A DNA stretch of 64,000 bases from Hermatobates lingyangjiaoensis (GCA_026182355.1 JAPFBL010000313.1:1-64000); one strand, 5' to 3'. Positions 23,822 through 37,268 are shown, counted from the stretch's first letter. Notes: generated by a model not told the origin, from the letters alone. Numbers and translations: made by a program.

Positions 23822-24150
23822 GCATAATTGTAAAGTTTCAAAGAGAATAATGTTAGGTAACTGAATACGTAACATTTAATAATTACCAAAACTTTAAAAG
23901 TTTTCATAATTGTAAAGTTTCAAAGAGAATAATGTTAGGTAACTGAATACATAACATTTAATAATGACCAAAACTTTAATAGTTTTCATAATTGTAAAGT
24001 TTCAAAGAAAATAATGTTAGGTAACTGAATACGTTTTATTTAATAATTACCAAAACTTTAATATTTTTCATAATTGTAAAGTTTCAAAGAAAATAATGTT
24101 AGGTAACTAAATACGTAACATTTAATAATTACCAAACATTTAAAAATTTA
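23822..24150. repeat. tandem repeat, about 82-bp unit, four copies
   Basis: CATAATTGTAAAGTTTCAAA recurs at about 23823, 23906, 23987 and 24069. Units differ by few substitutions and the array decays into ATTT-rich sequence. The array starts within a few bases of the SINE's 3' end. Confidence 0.9.
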
Positions 24151-24814
24151 AATAATTATTTAATTAATTTAAATGTATTATTAAAACATTTAAATTATTT
24201 ATTTATTTTTTATTTTTATTTATTTAATTTTATTTTATTTATTTATTTAATAATTAACAATACATGAATGAACACTCTATCCATATTTTGACTCTGGCGT
24301 AGTAGTTTGGGCTCTGCGTTATCACGTTCCCTCTTTGATTTATTAGTATAAATCATGTTTGACTGAAAAGTTATATACCGAAGGATTAAGCTTGTAAAAT
24401 ATTTGGGGGCATCGTACCAAGTACTGTAATAACACAGGATAAATATATAAGTAATACAAAGAAATGCTTATGTTTGTGTTCTGTCTTTTGCCCAGTTGAG
24501 ACGTGCATTACTAATATCAGTATGAGTAGCTATTGACAAACATGGTCTCTGAATTTAGCTCCAAAAATTAATCGCAGAAGAACACTAAACTTGGGAAATT
24601 TGAAGTTATTTGTTAAAAAGAAAAAATATTTATTCTTTGGTATCTTTGTTGATTTAACAGATATTTTTCTTCATTATTGCTCTTTTTATAATAAAATACA
24701 ATTCACAATTATAAATTTATGAAATATGATATTTTCTTTAATATAGTAAAATTATTTAATAAAGAACTTTGTTTGGAGACTGATAGTAATTCATTGATTC
24801 TCAATTGTGGAATC

Positions 24815-27077
24815 TTTTTACTTTACTATAAAAAAAAGTATAGTCACGATGAAGAAATTTGATCTCGAGATTTTGACGGATTTACATGTTTTGAGGTCCC
24901 ACAAGTCCTTTTGTGGTGCTTTTTCGATTATATCTGTGTGTGTCTCCAAAAGATTTGAAGGTCGCTACAGTCTACAATCTTTGATGGATCAAAGTAATAT
25001 TTCACATAAAAATGGGCCTCATAGTGGGGTACATTAAAAACTTTTGGGGGCAATGAACATACTACGGATGTGGAGGTTCTAAGTGAATGAGAGTAGCAGA
25101 AAATAACGCATCGAGGATCCCTCGATCTATAAAACTATGGAAACGGAAAATGGCAGGAGGAACTTTAAAAATTCCTGGAATCGAGTTTGTTGTAATTAAA
25201 ATGAAGCAGTATCATTTTTGCCAAAGCCCTGAGGTAGCTGATATAAAAATATTAAAGATTTGAATCTTTAAAATATTAAATTTCTCAATATTTTCTTCAT
25301 TATTTTTATTTAAAAAGGATAAAAATCTTTTACCCATAATAGAAGATTCAATAATTTTTTTTCTTATTGCACGGATTTAAAACATGATCAATAGTTTTGC
25401 TTGTGTACTATTTAATGCTAAAAAGACTGTTTTTAGAGAAATTGTATTTCTGCTTATAAATGTGATTCCTCCGTTTTTTTTTTTTTTTTAGAAAAAAAGC
25501 AAGACTTTTATTTGCTACTATAGATGAAATTATCAATTAAACATTTTTCCAATATACGTTTTTTGTATATTATCCATAAATTCTATAAGTAAATTGGTTG
25601 TCCACCAGAGTACTTCCAAGTGTTAGAGTGAATTCATTTTAATACAAATCCTTTTGGGATAACACCTATAAAAGTTACCCAACCCCTGGTGTAGATGAAT
25701 TCTGTTGAAAAACAGTACTGTCAGAAATATAGCATTTTAGAACCATAACACCATAAATACGACATGGTCAGATATTCAGTATTGTCAAAAATATAGTATT
25801 TGAGAACTATAACATCATAAATACGACATGGTCAGTATTGTCAGAAATATATTATTTTAGATCTACAACATCATAAATACGACATGGTCAGATATTCAGT
25901 ATTGTCAGAAATATAGTATTTTAGAACTATAACATCATAAATACGACATGGTTAGATATTCAGTATTGTCAGAAATCCTGCAGTTTCATAAATATAACAT
26001 TATTATAACTACAAAGTCATAAAAAAGACACTGTAAGAAATAGAGTTTTGTTAGAAATGCAATAATATCATAGATTAAGAATTGTTAGAAAAACAATAAT
26101 CCTGAAATAATCCACTCGTTGTTTGGGAGTAATTATGCATGGTCGGAAAGTAACTTTTTTTGACAAAATGTGTTTCTACACAATATTTTTTTTTTCTCAT
26201 AAACTACTAACTCTAGAGTCTTGAAATTATCGAGGAAACAACAAAAGCAATAACTGAAAAAATCCTCAGACTTTTAAAACAACTGAAAGTATATTTTGTT
26301 TTCAATAAAATTTAATAATTCAGCTTATGATTCAATCTTGAAACTTTTGCGCAGTATACAAGCTATTTCGTTTGACCGATCAAAATGAAATTAAATGATC
26401 ATTATGTGAGGTATGAGTTGAAGAAACCTTTTGGTACATTTTGTTTTAAAAAAAAATTTTGACGCATAATAATGGTTAAAAAAACCATTAAATTTTTGCA
26501 AAAAATTAACAATTTATAAAAAAAAATCATGAAATTTCAATTACAGCAAAGAGCAATAAAGCTATAAAAACTGAATATTATCCTTGGATTAATGACTACC
26601 TAGTATACTTGTTGGATTATTTTAAATTTATTTACGTTATTTACATGGACTTAAGCATGTAAAATTAATGATTAATGATTTGACTGAAATAAAATTGATG
26701 TATAGAGGTTAATGCAAAAATTTAAAATGACTTAATATGAGATGAATGAAGAATAAAATTCTTACGTTTAAAAAATGAACTGCAATCAAACATATAATTT
26801 TCAATGCTCTCCATGCTATGATGGATTTGTCTAATAAAATGCTCTAATCAATCTATAAGTTGCACCCTTGAACAACTTATCTATTATGAAATGTAGATTT
26901 TCTTGGATTTATGAATTCTATTATCTTTGGGTAATATTGAAGTATGAGGAATGAACTCTTTTATTCTATATTACAAAATTGACAGTAATATTAAGCTAAC
27001 TTTTCAAGTTATCAAAATGTTTGATATTTTGTTTGCTTATAGTAAAGTTGAGTGCAGGTCACTCCAGATTCTTTTTT
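24815..27077 (+). repeat. family B copy split by a 1.1-kb insertion
   Basis: The 5' part (24815-25032) runs from TTTACTTTACTATA to GGGCCTCATAG. The 3' part resumes at 26118 (GTTGTTTGGG...ATTATGCATG) and ends with the tail module near 27040-27077. Between them, 25033-26117 is foreign sequence that includes a tandem array. No obvious target duplication was seen. Confidence 0.75.
25700..25985. repeat. tandem repeat, about 55-65-bp unit, about four copies
   Basis: CATAAATACGACATGGT recurs near 25752, 25816, 25872 and 25936, with GTATTGTCAGAAATATAGTA between. One unit lacks the AGATATTC segment. Confidence 0.85.
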
Positions 27078-27079
27078 CG

Positions 27080-28940
27080 GTATAACTGAAAAGTAAAATT
27101 TTCTTAAGAAATTGTGTTATATTAATTTTAGTGACTCTAAAAGTAAATTTCATTGGTACTTTATGAGTGAGTTGGTTATTTCAAACATTCTCGTTTCAAT
27201 ATTTCGAAATCTTTGCTTTTTTCATGTATATCTATAATTAATACATTACAGTTATTAGGGAGAGAATAATAGTTTTCTCTTAACCAGATTTCAATGATAG
27301 TGATATATGTAAATAAAAACGTTAGTAAGCAATTAATACTCGGTGTAATATTTTATGTTGACCCTAAAAGGAGTGATATGTTGGGTGGGTCACCTTCGTA
27401 AGTATACTTGAATATCATACTGGCAAGGATGTTGTGCAATTTCCAATCAGAGTTGAAAAAGCTACATTCAACTCACTCCATATTACATGTCCAACTGAAC
27501 TCGCACTAAACTCGCCTAATACAAAATTATATCTGAATACAGTATAAAACATCTTTCTCTTTTAAGAAATAACTGATTTCTTGGAAAATATTTTATGGAA
27601 ACATAATTGTATGATGAAAAATTGTTTTGATAACAATCTTTTGGTTTAATTCTTGTCAAAAGTTGTTGATAAATGATTTCGGCTTAGCATTGCACATGGC
27701 CTATGTGACTAGTGAAGTCGACACTGCTGTGTGGTCTATAGCCTCAGGCTGCACTGTGTTATCATAGCTGTTTATGTGTCATATTTATTATCAGTCTCAT
27801 TCTTATGTTTACTAACTTTTTTAATTTTAACATGTTGAAATTGAACACTGGGTTTGTTCATTCAGAAAATCATGCACTAATTTGATATGACTGAAACGTA
27901 TTGCATTAACCGTACCACAGGTTAATATTTCTTAGAGTTAATTGTATTACTATCTTAGAAATAATTGTCATAATTAAACCCGATTAGTCAAAATAATATT
28001 AATTTATTAATAAAGAGGAATCAGGTAAAAATTGACAACTATGCTTTGTTTTCTGATCATTTATGATACCCCTTTAAATTTCTCAGTGGCTATTCATATA
28101 TACTGAAAAAAAATTTCTGCTTCCAACGAGCAAGTCTGTGGACGCAGTTTGTATACTGCATAGTACTTTTATCTTATTCGAATGCTTACCAAATTATATT
28201 AAAATAGAGACAGCCGCTGCGTGTTTCTAAAGATGTTAATTATGTCTTTTAGTTTACCCTCGCTCTAAACTAATGTAGGTATGCTTACAGTATGTCTATA
28301 ATAGACTTCTGCCATCCTAGAAATACTAAACCACCGAGTCTAATTGACATCAATATTCTTATATATTCTCTTATTAAGTTTTATCTAAAGTATGAATCTT
28401 ACACAAGCAACAGATTACAACATATTATAACCTCAAGATAAGTCTGCATTATCGGCTGTATAAATATATCTATATAAGAAAAAGTAATAGCTTTTAAAAC
28501 AATTGAAATAACATTGTCATGATTTTAAATTTTTAATATGACTATATATAAGAGATTTTAAAATGACTATAAAACTATATGACTTTATTTCTTCTAATAA
28601 CGGCATATTATAAAGATTAATGTTTTTAGATATAATAATATGGAGTTTGCCAAATCAAATCGTGCTGTTAAACAAAGCAACGGTATTAGTTAGTATAAAA
28701 TTATCAATTACTTTACGATGTTTGTAAATATTTGAGCATCTCTAAGTTTTGGTGGAAATTTATCAATTTCAAGGTAACAACTTGAATACTGCCTACCTTC
28801 TACTATTCACTATATTTCTAATTGTAGATTAACATCAGTTGTTCAGATATAATTGCTATTCTATAGATGCCTATCGGAATACTGCAAATTTTAATAGTTT
28901 CCTAGGTATTTATCGTTATTCTCTTGTGAAGGTTGGACCT
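27080..28940. other. AT-rich intergenic DNA, nothing recognised
   Basis: About 1.9 kb without gene-like ORFs, repeats of the families described here, or RNA genes. Confidence 0.4.
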
Positions 28941-28959
28941 GATTTCAGACGTCACACTA

Positions 28960-29303
28960 GGTTAGTTTAGGTTAGGTTAGGTTGCAGTGGTAGTCCCACA
29001 AGGGAACACACTTAGGCCGAGCATCGGCCCTTTGTGATACCACACAATGAAGATTGGTTCTACAATGGGAGTCCTAAATTTTTCCTAACTCAAGTGTATT
29101 TAGAGTAGGGATCTTTGATGTCAGTACCTGCCATCGTACAGTCTCGGGACTGATAGTTTAAACGTCCTTCTCTGATGGACGACGTGCTCAGATTTATTCA
29201 CCTCCCGGGTGAATAAATCGAGGGCCAGGTGGGAATCGAACCCCGGCCCTATCAGTCTATCAGTTCAGAGGCGAGCACGTAACCATTGAGCTAGCCTGAC
29301 CCC
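28960..29303 (-). mobile_element. tRNA-derived SINE, copy 2, with 14-bp target duplication and TTAGG tail
   Basis: On the minus strand it begins GGGGGTCAGGCTAGCTCAAT (A-box) and has B-box GGTTCGATTCC. It is flanked by CAGACGTCACACTA (28946-28959) and CAGACGTCATACTA (29304-29317), a 14-bp duplication with one mismatch. Its 3' end, at low coordinates, is a run of TTAGG-type units (28960-28983), the same pentamer as insect telomeres. Confidence 0.9.
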
Positions 29304-29317
29304 CAGACGTCATACTA

Positions 29318-30690
29318 AGAACTCAGATTGATGGTCAGTAACCACTTTCTACCTTCCTTTTCATCACTGCTCTAGATGTATCCTACCAGTTAACAAAGAA
29401 ATGGAAAAATATTAAAACCACAGGAAGAAATGGACTATTATCATTCAACTAAAAAAAAACAACTTTTTGTCAAAGTCACACTCAATCTTGAAAAAGACGA
29501 TAACTGGACTCTTCGTAAATTATAATCTTTCAATTGATTGTATATATTTATGTAATATTCTTTAATAACAAATTAAAGTAGCATAAAAAATGTATTAAAT
29601 TAGTAATAAATTTATATTAATTACATTAACAATAATAATTATTATAATAATAGGTTACTCTATTAAAGTAGCACAAAAGCGTTGTACTGTACAGTTCTTA
29701 ATATAAAACTTATCAAACTGTGTTTTACAGTTTAGCTTCATTTAACTTTTTGTCAGCTACAAACAAGTGATACAATAATAGCATCAATAATTAATATGAT
29801 CATGTTTAATTTCTTCAAGGATAGTTAGTCAAAGCAAACTAAAAGAAAATTTCAGAGTTTAAAGGAGAAGATATATACAAACTTATGAAAAATGAATTAT
29901 TTCAAAAGTCTTTTTACATAATTTACAAATAATATAATTAACATTACACTTCTTAATAACTAATTATCAAGTTATAACATGAGTAATAACATTATTTACT
30001 ATAGTTGTAATGATTAGTGTTTAAATTTAACTAGATTTCACTTGCTCTAAGAGTTTGTTTATATTATAGTGGTAGAATGAACTTTATACAGTTAGGAAGG
30101 AAAGCAGACTGTGGCCTTTATCTTTTCTTTAACGACTGGACAGTCATCTAAGTCACCACTCACGTCTTTGAATAATATGAGTTACTAATGTCTTGCTTTT
30201 GCAAAGGTCGTGCTAAATGTAACACACATCTAGTTAGCTGTGGAAATTAGTCAAGTAAATTTGAACAAAAAATATTCTATCAAAGTAGTCTAAGTGTTTT
30301 AGTCAGTGATGTAACTTACTGAAGATCGGGGTGGTTTAAGGATGTTTTAAAGTCGTTCACATCCAATGATTTACTAATAGGCCATATAATATTATGAAGC
30401 CCTAGTGCACAATGAAAATCTCCTGGCCGAAAAACATCACTGCTGGCTTCTGAATTCCAACCTCTAATCCTTATGTAACAAGCAAGTGCTCAAACTTACG
30501 ACATAACAGTGCCTTCATCTACTCAGTTACTGTATTGTATTTTATATATAGGTAAAGGTTTTTTTATCTTTGATTCCGGAGAATGATTTATAAATGGCAT
30601 AATCTGATTGAAATAGACCAAAGCTGCAAATGATAATTTCCTCAACTGACATGAAGTTACATTATAATTGTAGGCTTGGTGGATTAATGG
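29318..30690. other. AT-rich region upstream of the cuticle gene
   Basis: No coding exon recognised. GC content rises sharply from about 30680, marking the proximal promoter. Confidence 0.5.
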
Positions 30691-30754
30691 AAGAGCAGGA
30701 GGGCGGGTCCTTCGGGAGTCCTCGAGGGCGGAGACTGGAGGGGGTCCGTAGACC

Positions 30755-30763
30755 TATATAAGG
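30755..30763 (+). promoter_or_regulatory. TATA box of the cuticle gene
   Basis: TATATAAGG sits in a local GC-rich island, 71 bp before the ATG. An initiator-like GCATTC with its A at 30786 is 31 bp downstream of the first T, the standard TATA-to-start distance. The upstream GGGCGG-containing stretch (30690-30745) could bind GC-box factors. Confidence 0.8.
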
Positions 30764-30825
30764 CCCCGACTGGCCCAACTCAAGCATTCTAAGTTCATAC
30801 CTAGAAACACATCCACAAACCAACC

Positions 30826-32637
30826 ATGTACAAGCTTGTAAGTACCCACCAAATTTTTAATCATAGCTTACTTGTGCCAATCAAACTGCAGTTCCTTCAA
30901 TAAGCTTCTACCTAAATAATTTAATCTCGCTGGCAGTTCACTTGGCTCTTTCAATGTATTCCTTCAAACAGTCGTACTTTAATTTTTTTTCAAATCATAC
31001 CCTCTTAGATGCAGCATAATTCTTTATACTTCAAATCTCTAATTTAAACTAAAAGATTAATTTAAAATTTAATCGAAGACACTACAATTTTCAAATTCCT
31101 TAAAGTTTGTACCATTACTTTAAACATTCTAAGCACAAAGAATGTTTAGATAAATAACCCTTACTACCTATTGCTCATTAGATTTTTTTATCTGTCATAT
31201 CTCTGTAATTACATCACATTCAGTTTTTTTTGTCATTTATAACTATATAAACAATCGTTATTAATTTTACTTGTATCATATAATTTTGGGTTCATTGATT
31301 ATTAGTTAAGACTTAATGTTCGCAAAGGTGAAAATAGACCATAATTTTTTACTGATCTACAAAAAATTTTAATGATTAAAATTCACATTATTTAGTTATA
31401 AGGGGTTCTTTATAATAACAACATTATATTTAAGTAATATTTTATAGTAAGGATTACTTTTAATTTTTTATGTTGATAGCACAAGATTTCTATATACTAT
31501 GTTCCTGTCTCTGTACAATTTAAAAATGCTACAATTATTAGTCAAGTCTTTATTCGAATTTTAAAATCCATCATCTAACAAGAAATGTTTATTTAAAAAT
31601 TATATTTTAAAACATACGTTTAATAAGGATTAATATAAGGTTTATATTAATATAAGGATTAATATATTAATCCTTATATAGGATTAATCCTTATATAATC
31701 CTATTATATATTATTAATAGGATTAATAAATATTAATATAAGGAATGACTTAAACATTATTATAACATTAATTAATTTCATATTTTAACCAATATAATTT
31801 TAAATGAAAAAAATAATAACCGGATAGATTAAAAATGTAAAGTTTTTCTCTTGTTTTGTAAATAAGATTTCACTTTCAAAATTAATTTACTTCTTTCATT
31901 GTTATGTTTACCTTATAATGAAAAATCTACGTAACATTAGTGGATTATCTAACTTTCGATCAATATTGTGTTTACCAATTCATTTAAATGCACTTTCATA
32001 TAAATTAAATATCACATATTTCTTTATGAACTAAATTGTGTATTTCTCTTCAAATTAATCGGGTAAATGATCCGATGTTAAATAATATTTTGTCTTATTT
32101 GTTTATGAAACAATATAATACATATAATATTCAAAGAAAAGGATAGCAGGAAGATGATAGTACACGCTAGCACTAAGTGGGTGATGGCAGGTGGTTGATG
32201 ATGATGTGTTGCAGGTTGTTCTGTCCTGCCTCCTGGCCGCCGCCTCCGCCGGCATCCCCGCCTACACCTCCTACGCCGCCGCCCCCCTGGTCCACTCCGC
32301 TCCCCTGGTCCACTCCGCCCCCCTGGTCCACTCTGCCCCCGTAGCCGTCGCCCACGCCGCCCCTGCTCTCGTCGCCCACGCTGCCCCCGCAGTCGTTGCC
32401 CACGCCCCCGTCGCCACCTCCTACCAAAACACCTATAGGACGGTCAACAAGCCTGTCGCCCTTGCTGCCCCCGTAGCTGTGGCTCCCGCCCCCGCCATCG
32501 TCAAGAGCTACGCCGCCCCCGTAGCTGTTGCCCACGCTGCCCCCGCTGTCATCAAGAGCTACGGAAGCCCTCTTGGCTATGCTTCTCCCTATGGATATGC
32601 CGCCCATGGTCTGGGATACTCCACCCTCATCCACTAA
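30826..32637 (+). CDS. secreted low-complexity cuticular protein (cuticle protein 16.5-like), two exons
   Basis: The coding sequence is 30826-30837 joined to 32215-32637. Exon 1 is only MYKL, followed by donor GTAAGT. The intron is 1377 bp and ends TTGCAG in phase 0. The 144-residue product has a signal peptide [16 protein letters not shown], cut before GIPAY, and should be exported by epidermal cells into the cuticle. The mature part is Ala/Pro/Val-rich: three PLVHSA repeats (about residues 28-45), AHAAPA repeats, a core [18 protein letters not shown] (73-90) and a Gly/Tyr-rich C-terminus ending LIH. There is no Rebers-Riddiford chitin-binding motif, so I place it with low-complexity cuticular proteins (CPLCP/CPLCA-like); the exact subfamily is uncertain. 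The exons are strikingly GC-rich against AT-rich flanks. The tiny first exon and promoter match the standard layout of insect cuticle genes. The long minus-strand ORF opposite exon 2 is an artefact of GC-rich repeats. Confidence 0.92.
31620..31745. repeat. AT-rich palindromic cluster inside the cuticle gene intron
   Basis: Multiple direct and inverted copies of AAGGATTAATAT/ATTAATCCTT allow several alternative hairpins. The rest of the intron is plain AT-rich DNA. Confidence 0.7.
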
Positions 32638-32696
32638 GATGATCCAACAACTATCATTCTCCCTTTTTCGATTTCCATCCTACCAAAATTTATTTA

Positions 32697-32720
32697 ATTA
32701 AATCACCTTATTTAATTAAA
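32697..32720 (+). terminator. possible polyadenylation signals of the cuticle gene
   Basis: Two ATTAAA hexamers (32697-32702 and 32715-32720) lie 60-80 bp after the stop codon. The canonical AATAAA appears only much farther on (near 33115). Confidence 0.5.
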
Positions 32721-32739
32721 TCTGTAAATAGACTGGAAC

Positions 32740-34285
32740 AGCTGTTTTATTTTCCCCAAAATACACTTTCATTATGTTTAGCGAGCTTCATCATAGTCTT
32801 AAGTAAGTTCTGATCGCTAAGCACAAACTTATACCAAAGTCGATTTTCTGCGACTAGGAGTATCAAGTTACACTCAACAAGTAGAGGTTACATTTCCTCT
32901 GGGAAAATGCAGTCATAAAACATTGACTGTTTTACTCATTTCAACATTGCATTTTGTTCATCATTGTAATTATATAAGGTATACTAGGCAATTTCTACTC
33001 GAAGATCTAATTTTACCCAGTATATCTATTGTATAATTAGTTTATAAGACAATTTTTTAAAAAAAAATTATATATATATATAAAATGTATAAAAGGTTTG
33101 CAGAACAATGAAGAATAAATGCTGCTATTTAATTGTTATTATTAGTTTCACGCCAACAAATTATATTATGGAGTATAAATAAATAATAAATTAAAAACAA
33201 TTTGCTACATCGAATAATAAATACAATAATATGATGTTATTAATATTTTTTTTCGTTTTTAATAAATCTAGAAGGCGTCAAAAAAAATTTTGATTTGTTT
33301 GTAAAAAATTGAATCAAAATTAAATATTTAAACTGATGAATATTTGGTAGAAAAGCGTGTATTCTAAATTGAAGTGTGTAAAAATGCGTTTTGTTCTGAA
33401 ATTATTGTACTGGTAATTGCAATGGAATGCAGAACAAAAACATTGACTTACAGTTGTCACGTGACTGACAACTGACAACAACTATTTTAATTGTAAGTAT
33501 GGTGGAAAAATATACACATATGAATTCAAATTATAGTGCATTGATTCAATTCATTTACTTTCCTCATTTAACAAAAACGAAACCATTCGCTAAGTCACCT
33601 CGAAAAATCTGAGAAGTCGAAATATAACAAGTAATATTAGTAGGGTCACTGGAAATTATTAGTAATGAAATCAAGCTATAATGTTTTAAATTAGCAACCG
33701 CAAATAAATAATGTAGTTAGTTAATCTACCAACTGTAATAAACTGCTGCATATAATAATTCCAAAGAGTAAATGAAAACTAAATGATCTGGCTACTAATT
33801 TTGTAAAAATGCGGTGAAGGACAATTCACATTATTTTTATATAAAGGGTGACGCTAGTAATATGTACTACTCATGAATAACTGTGATTATTAATCACCAA
33901 TTGTAAAAGATATTAGTTTGCATAATAAATCAATAGAAATATAAGTGTACTTCTTTTTTTAAATCATATATTTTATGCTATTTATGATTTCCACAGTTCG
34001 TTAACTGCTTACTTAAAAATAAAAAAGTTCATGTGTGTTAAGAAGCAAAAAAAAGCCTTTAAAATATATTGGTGCAAAGAGTATAGTATATACTATGATT
34101 ATAATTAAAATATATTTTAACTTCAACTGCATACATCATATAACTTCTTAATTACTCTACAACTACGAGTATCTGGTCGAATTGGCACGATTAAGGAAAG
34201 AACTATGTGGTGTCACTCTTCAAAGAACATATGCTAGAACGATAAAACTTGTGCGTCCTCATAGTATTCTTGTAATGGTTTCATC
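32740..34285. other. AT-rich intergenic DNA
   Basis: No gene recognised. At about 34155-34280 a plus-strand frame (including YLVELARLRKELCGVTLQ) is open without a start codon. I cannot assign it. Confidence 0.35.
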
Positions 34286-35430
34286 TTTTTACTTTACTTA
34301 TAAGTAAAGTATAGTGATCGTGAAAAAATTCGATCTCGAGATTTTGACGGAATTATATGTTTTGAGGTCCCAGAAGTCGTATTATGAAGTTTTTTCAATG
34401 ATGTCTGTGTGTGTGTGTGGGTGGGTGGGTTGGTGAGTGTGTTAGCATTGCTTGTTACCACGCTAGGGTCCAGAATCTTTGTTGGATCAAGTTGATATTT
34501 TACCCGAAAATGGGCCTCATAGGGTAGAAGAGCCCTATTGTTTGGGAAGAATTATGCATGACGGGAAAGTCACTTTTTTTGCCAAAAACCGTTTTTTAAA
34601 AAACATTTTTTCTCATAAACTGATAACCCTACAGTTTTGAAATTTAGGCATTATCTTTGACGTTACAAATGGAACAAAACGAAAAATATAGTCAGAATTT
34701 TGAAACAACGGGAAATATTTTCTTTTCAATAAAATGTAAAAATTTTTACTTATAATTCAATCTCAAAGGTTGTGAGAGCGATACAAGCCATATCGTTGAC
34801 GGATCAAAATTAAACTATGCTTAAAAATAGAATATTATATGGAAAATGATTTGAGATAATTTTTTTTAAAATTACATTCACCAAAGGGGAGTTAAAGTAT
34901 GATTTCTGTTTTCAGAAAATGTTTTTTGACGCTAAACGGCTCATTAAAAAATCATGAAAATTTGACTAAAAATTGATCAAAAAATTAGCAATTTATAGAA
35001 AAAAATTCATGCAATTTCAATCACGTCAAAGAGCTATAAAGCTACAAAAACTGTATGTTTATCCTGGACTAAGGGATCACCTGCTATACTTGTCGAAGTT
35101 TTGATATTTTTTTACATTGTTTACATTGACTTAGAAATTTTTTGAGCAAATCCACTGAGATAAAATTGATATTTATAAAAGGAAAACCTTAAATAATTTG
35201 TTGACTTATACGAGATATAAGAGGAATACATTTTTACATGTAACAAATCACCGCGAATAAACATTAATAAATCACCTTTGTCTTCCATAGCATGATGGAT
35301 TTGTCTCATAAAATGCTGTAATAAATCTGTATATTGCACTCTTGTGCAACACTTAATGTCAGGTATAATTACTTTATCTTTGTGAATTGTAGTATCTTTC
35401 CATGTTATTGAAATGTGACGATGGACTCTT
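34286..35430 (+). repeat. family B copy, nearly complete
   Basis: Begins TTTTTACTTTACTTATAAGT and continues through GATCGTGAAAAAATTCGATC, the GTGTGTGGGTGGG patch and GGGCCTCATAG to the TTGCACTCTTGTGCAAC region. The tail module is absent; family D sequence follows at once. Confidence 0.85.
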
Positions 35431-35474
35431 TCCTCAAGAAAGAGGATTTATGTTTGTTGAGAAATATCCAGTTT

Positions 35475-36365
35475 TTTTACAATTCTAGTCTAATAGTTCA
35501 TATTTATTATTTTCAAAAATTAGAAGCTCCCAACTATAAAAATTTAAATTATATTGAATAGCTGGCTTTGACTTCGGTTTGAGTATGTAAACTGCCTAAT
35601 TACCAATATATTTTTTCTCAATATACATTCATAGCAAAGTTATAACACAGTTCAGCATGCAGGAAAAAGATAACACTCTCTCGGAAAAAATTGGTAAATA
35701 TTATTTTTGACAAAGAGGAAAGCAAATGATTTTATTTTATACTAAGAAGCCATAAAATTCTCAGTATAATAATTATAAAAGACAAAAAATGTAAAACAAA
35801 ATTGAAAATTGATGTTAAAAAAAATAATTCAAAATTGAACTCTATTGTTTGAAGATTAATAAATGTAATTATTCTACATCCGTAATTATAAATTATCTTA
35901 AAACGACATTTTTCTTCGATGTTTATGATGTTTTTCAGAGAAAATAAGAGTATTTTCCTGTTTTTAATTGGAAAATTTGACTTATATATTCAATGATGAA
36001 GGAGGTCAAGTAAACTATGTAAGAAATCCACTGGCTATTTCAACAAAAGACATGTTCTCTGTAGGAGATTTTTCGTATCACGAAATTTTTACTTTAGCTT
36101 TTCAAAAATGTTATTACTGCTGTAGTTATACTAATGAGATTATTTGCATCAGCTGTGTGATGTACAAAAATAACCTTATATATTGATAAGTCCATCAATC
36201 ACTATCTGTACTACCTCAGGAATAAAAGACTAATAAACATCTCCCATTTAGATGTTTACATTATGCTTAAATGGGACGTTATATATTATACACCCAAGAA
36301 GTTTGATATTAAGTTTACTTATAGTAAAGTTGAGTGTAGGCCACTCCAGATTTTTTTATTAATTT
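35475..36365 (+). repeat. family D copy 1 with tail module
   Basis: About 880 bp that recurs at 40983, 50812 and 55760. It holds an ORF (35968-36186) with NYVRNP, STKD and TLAFQKCYYCCSYTN. The same residues can be read in the 50812 copy (NYVRDP, GTKD, TLAFRKCYYCCSYTN), but I know no family with this pattern and a non-coding origin is possible. It ends in GAGTGTAGGCCACTC and a T-run at 36332-36360. Confidence 0.75.
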
Positions 36366-36926
36366 TACATGTTAAATTAACTTATTGGTGGCACTTTGAT
36401 TTTTTTAAACTTGATATTTCTGTTTGGAATAATTCTGATAAAAACTGTGGTAATAGAATTCTATATTTACATTACGATAAGTAAATGTATTATCAATTTC
36501 ATTAATTATTAATTTAATTACCTGATTTATTTTAATGTAGCTGTCTCAATTCCACCAAGAACAATTTTTTAAACTGAAGCTTATAAAACTTAATGGCTTG
36601 TTCTTTTTAGTGTAATATTTCCTCCTCTAGGGTTCAAAATTAGTAAAATGTTTAGGATGCAGTATTTACATTAAGAAATACTTAACAGGAAATTAAAAAT
36701 TTCAGAATCACCTTATAAGTGGGATCTAATTATTATGGTTTTGGCATTAAAGTGTTTATTTCATATTTCAATATTTCTCAAAAGCAATAGGGTTCATTAG
36801 ACACCAATGTGTCTATATCTCTGTGACACGTCACTAAGATTGGTGACATTGTGACACATGTAGATTGCTCACTACACTATCCATTGATATATATTGATAA
36901 AAGTATCGACCGTGGAATAGAAACAA
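36366..36926. other. AT-rich intergenic DNA
   Basis: Nothing recognised. Confidence 0.4.
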
Positions 36927-37256
36927 AACTAAAGTTTATGGGGACTTGGTCAGTTCTTCAGGTTCAAATTAAACTCTCATTGCCAACGTTTCGGTCTTTA
37001 TTTAAAACCTTTTTCATAGGCCTACAAAAACAGAGGAAATATAAGAAATAATATAATCATTCAAAAATCAATAATTTCTTAATTGTAACTAATTGCACTT
37101 TTATGTATGTTTGATTTTTGAATGATTGTATTATTTCTTATATTTCCTCTGTTTTTGTAGGCCTACAAAAAAGGTTTTCAATAAAGACCAAAACGTTAGC
37201 AAAGAGAGTTTAATTTGAACCTGAAGAACTAACCAAGTCCCGATAAACTTTAGTTT
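36927..37256. mobile_element. foldback element FB-E, 145-bp arms
   Basis: Arms at about 36927-37071 and 37110-37256 with a 38-nt loop. On the minus strand of the left arm (37019-36989) lies a degenerate version of the hairpin motif ending GAAACGTTGG. A diverged second copy is at 40566-40819. (TA)n follows on the right and is the target of the Helitron next door. Confidence 0.8.
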
Positions 37257-37268
37257 TATATATATATA

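Noticed and set aside
28960..28983. Interstitial telomere from the TTAGG run
   Set aside because: It lies inside the SINE's target duplication, so it is the SINE's own tail.
32173..32634. Long Gly-rich ORF on the minus strand opposite cuticle exon 2
   Set aside because: It is the antisense shadow of GC-rich Ala/Pro codons (GGC/GGG complements); the plus strand has the signal peptide, splice site and promoter.
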